Origin: Bacteroidota bacterium
Lineage (GTDB): Bacteria; Bacteroidota; Bacteroidia; JAADEI01
Length of the DNA: 11,967 nt
Assembly (NCBI GenBank): GCA_024280615.1
Contig: JAJRPU010000163.1
Coordinates: forward strand, 1-11,967
Direction of reading: 5' to 3'
The translations under genes and the position numbers were made by a program. This document shows positions 11,128-11,967 of the stretch, piece by piece. The stretch's first letter is position 1. The number at the start of each line of letters is the position of its first letter. The notes beneath the pieces are model-generated. The model was given only the letters and a program-made list of their open reading frames with translations. It ran no database searches and was not told the origin of the DNA.

Positions 11128-11967
11128 CGGTGCACCGGCTCAGACCGTTACGAACCCAGTTACCTACAAGCGATATGCTTCCGTAGTTCAGTTTTCGCCT
11201 GTCGGGGCTTCTTCAATAGGGCTTATACCAAATCAAGAGGGGCTTTCCAATCCATTCATTGGAGCTACATTGCCTTATCAACGATGGGCGGGAGCAGACC
11301 TCACAGTGCAGTTGTCAAGATACGATGTTCAAGGACAGAATTCCGGAAACACCATTGTTGATGCAGGTCCCACGAAGTTAAATCTGTTCCTACCGGTGCA
11401 TAGGAGAATGACCATTGGGGTTGGGATAAATTCATATTTGGACAACGAAGGCAGGTATGTTTCTTCGGAAAATTCAGGATTATGGTCCCTTTCTTCATAC
11501 GGTGGATTGTTGCAGGCTCGTCTCTTCGCCGGATTGAGTATTGTGGACAAAAGAGGCTGGAAGGTCGGGTTAGGCACTGGAACATTCTTTCTCACAGGAA
11601 TTGTGACAGACACGTTCAAGCGAAACGCAACAAACAACCAAACCCTCAGAAGAATTATCGTTACTAAACAGACAGTTAGGGACCTTGGACTGCATGCTTC
11701 CTTCCTCGTTTCTAAACGACTATCCAAATTCTCACTTTCTTTCGCAACGGGCATTAACCACAATCCGTTCATTAACGCCTCTGTGGAAGCATACCAGTGG
11801 CTGGCAGTTAGATGGAGTCCATCATCCATCACGGACACAGTGCTTAAAACGAAATCCCTTGCTGATACGGTCATAAACGGAGTGTCAGAATTCTTTATAG
11901 GTTTGGGCTTCGCTACAGACCAGTTCCAAACAGAAGTGTTAATTGCTTCCATGTTTCCTCAACCATT
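11084..11967 (+). CDS. Outer-membrane beta-barrel-like protein, 3'-truncated by window edge
   Basis: The frame starts with ATG at 11084, inside coaX (44-base overlap), and stays open to the window end: 294 full codons with no stop. The N-terminus is a clear signal peptide (MRWQHLLITGLLMCSGAPAQ, cleavage near residue 20). The mature part is rich in Gly, Ser and aromatic residues with alternating polar and hydrophobic stretches (for example LNLFLPVHRRMTIGVGINSYL, about residues 98-118, and GWKVGLGTGTFFLTGIV further on), as in outer-membrane strands. Bacteroidota often have an uncharacterised outer-membrane protein of this kind after coaX, near LPS-export genes. No enzymatic motif is visible. 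A longer product than the 294 residues seen is expected. The minus-strand open frames here are shadows. Confidence 0.8.
   Translation, partial: MRWQHLLITGLLMCSGAPAQTVTNPVTYKRYASVVQFSPVGASSIGLIPNQEGLSNPFIGATLPYQRWAGADLTVQLSRYDVQGQNSGNTIVDAGPTKLNLFLPVHRRMTIGVGINSYLDNEGRYVSSENSGLWSLSSYGGLLQARLFAGLSIVDKRGWKVGLGTGTFFLTGIVTDTFKRNATNNQTLRRIIVTKQTVRDLGLHASFLVSKRLSKFSLSFATGINHNPFINASVEAYQWLAVRWSPSSITDTVLKTKSLADTVINGVSEFFIGLGFATDQFQTEVLIASMFPQP

Noticed and set aside
11329..11952. 207-codon open frame on the minus strand
   Set aside because: It lies wholly antisense to the plus-strand outer-membrane gene, which has a signal peptide and a barrel-like pattern; the minus-strand translation shows no recognisable domain.

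Overview
The window looks like a piece of a Bacteroidota (or close relative) chromosome. Four things suggest this. The FtsE has the Bacteroidota-style P-loop (GKTGSGKTS) and the 'VFQDFRLL.DRTV' stretch. A perfect TTTG-N20-TAnnTTTG promoter lies at 6822-6853. Most genes lack an obvious Shine-Dalgarno sequence. A coaX gene runs directly into an outer-membrane-protein gene. No rRNA, tRNA, CRISPR array, insertion sequence or attachment site is visible, and no gap without a gene exceeds about 100 bases.

Layout. (1) 1-1146, plus strand: the 3' part of an ABC-transporter ATPase and a polytopic membrane protein resembling CcmB, probably a CcmAB-like exporter. (2) 1151-2787, minus strand: two tandem paralogous small proteins of unknown function (2521-2787 and 2169-2450), then ftsE and yraN, with yraN overlapping ftsE. 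(3) 2876-9399, plus strand: a metal cassette of tightly packed genes, namely an ArsR/SmtB-type sensor, a CopZ-N-like iron-sulfur metallochaperone, a MerT-MerP fusion (MerTP) and two large paralogous TonB-dependent-receptor-like outer-membrane proteins. (4) 9461-11967, plus strand: malate dehydrogenase, type III pantothenate kinase (coaX) and the start of an outer-membrane beta-barrel protein that runs off the window.

The metal cassette is the most interesting part. It reads as a complete inward route for a soft metal (Hg(II) or Cu(I)): outer-membrane receptor, inner-membrane MerTP, then a cytosolic Fe-S/Cys-rich chaperone, under an ArsR-type repressor. Both receptors carry a plug CxxxM motif and an HxM motif about 170-175 residues later, the arrangement known as the Cu(I) site of Pseudomonas OprC. 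The first receptor also carries an HMA (MerP-like) domain with a CPTC motif after its last barrel strand, presumably hanging into the periplasm. The second keeps the tail fold but has lost both cysteines. The two receptor genes share a 167-bp tract with only 5 mismatches inside otherwise clearly divergent genes, which points to gene conversion. No mercuric reductase or metal-exporting P-type ATPase is in the window, so the fate of the metal cannot be read here.

In the last block, coaX has no ATG/GTG/TTG start in the right place. Its frame opens with ATA exactly where an ATGA overlap with mdh would be expected. It also lacks two acidic residues usual in its DxGT motif. The final gene begins inside coaX, at 11084, with a clear signal peptide.
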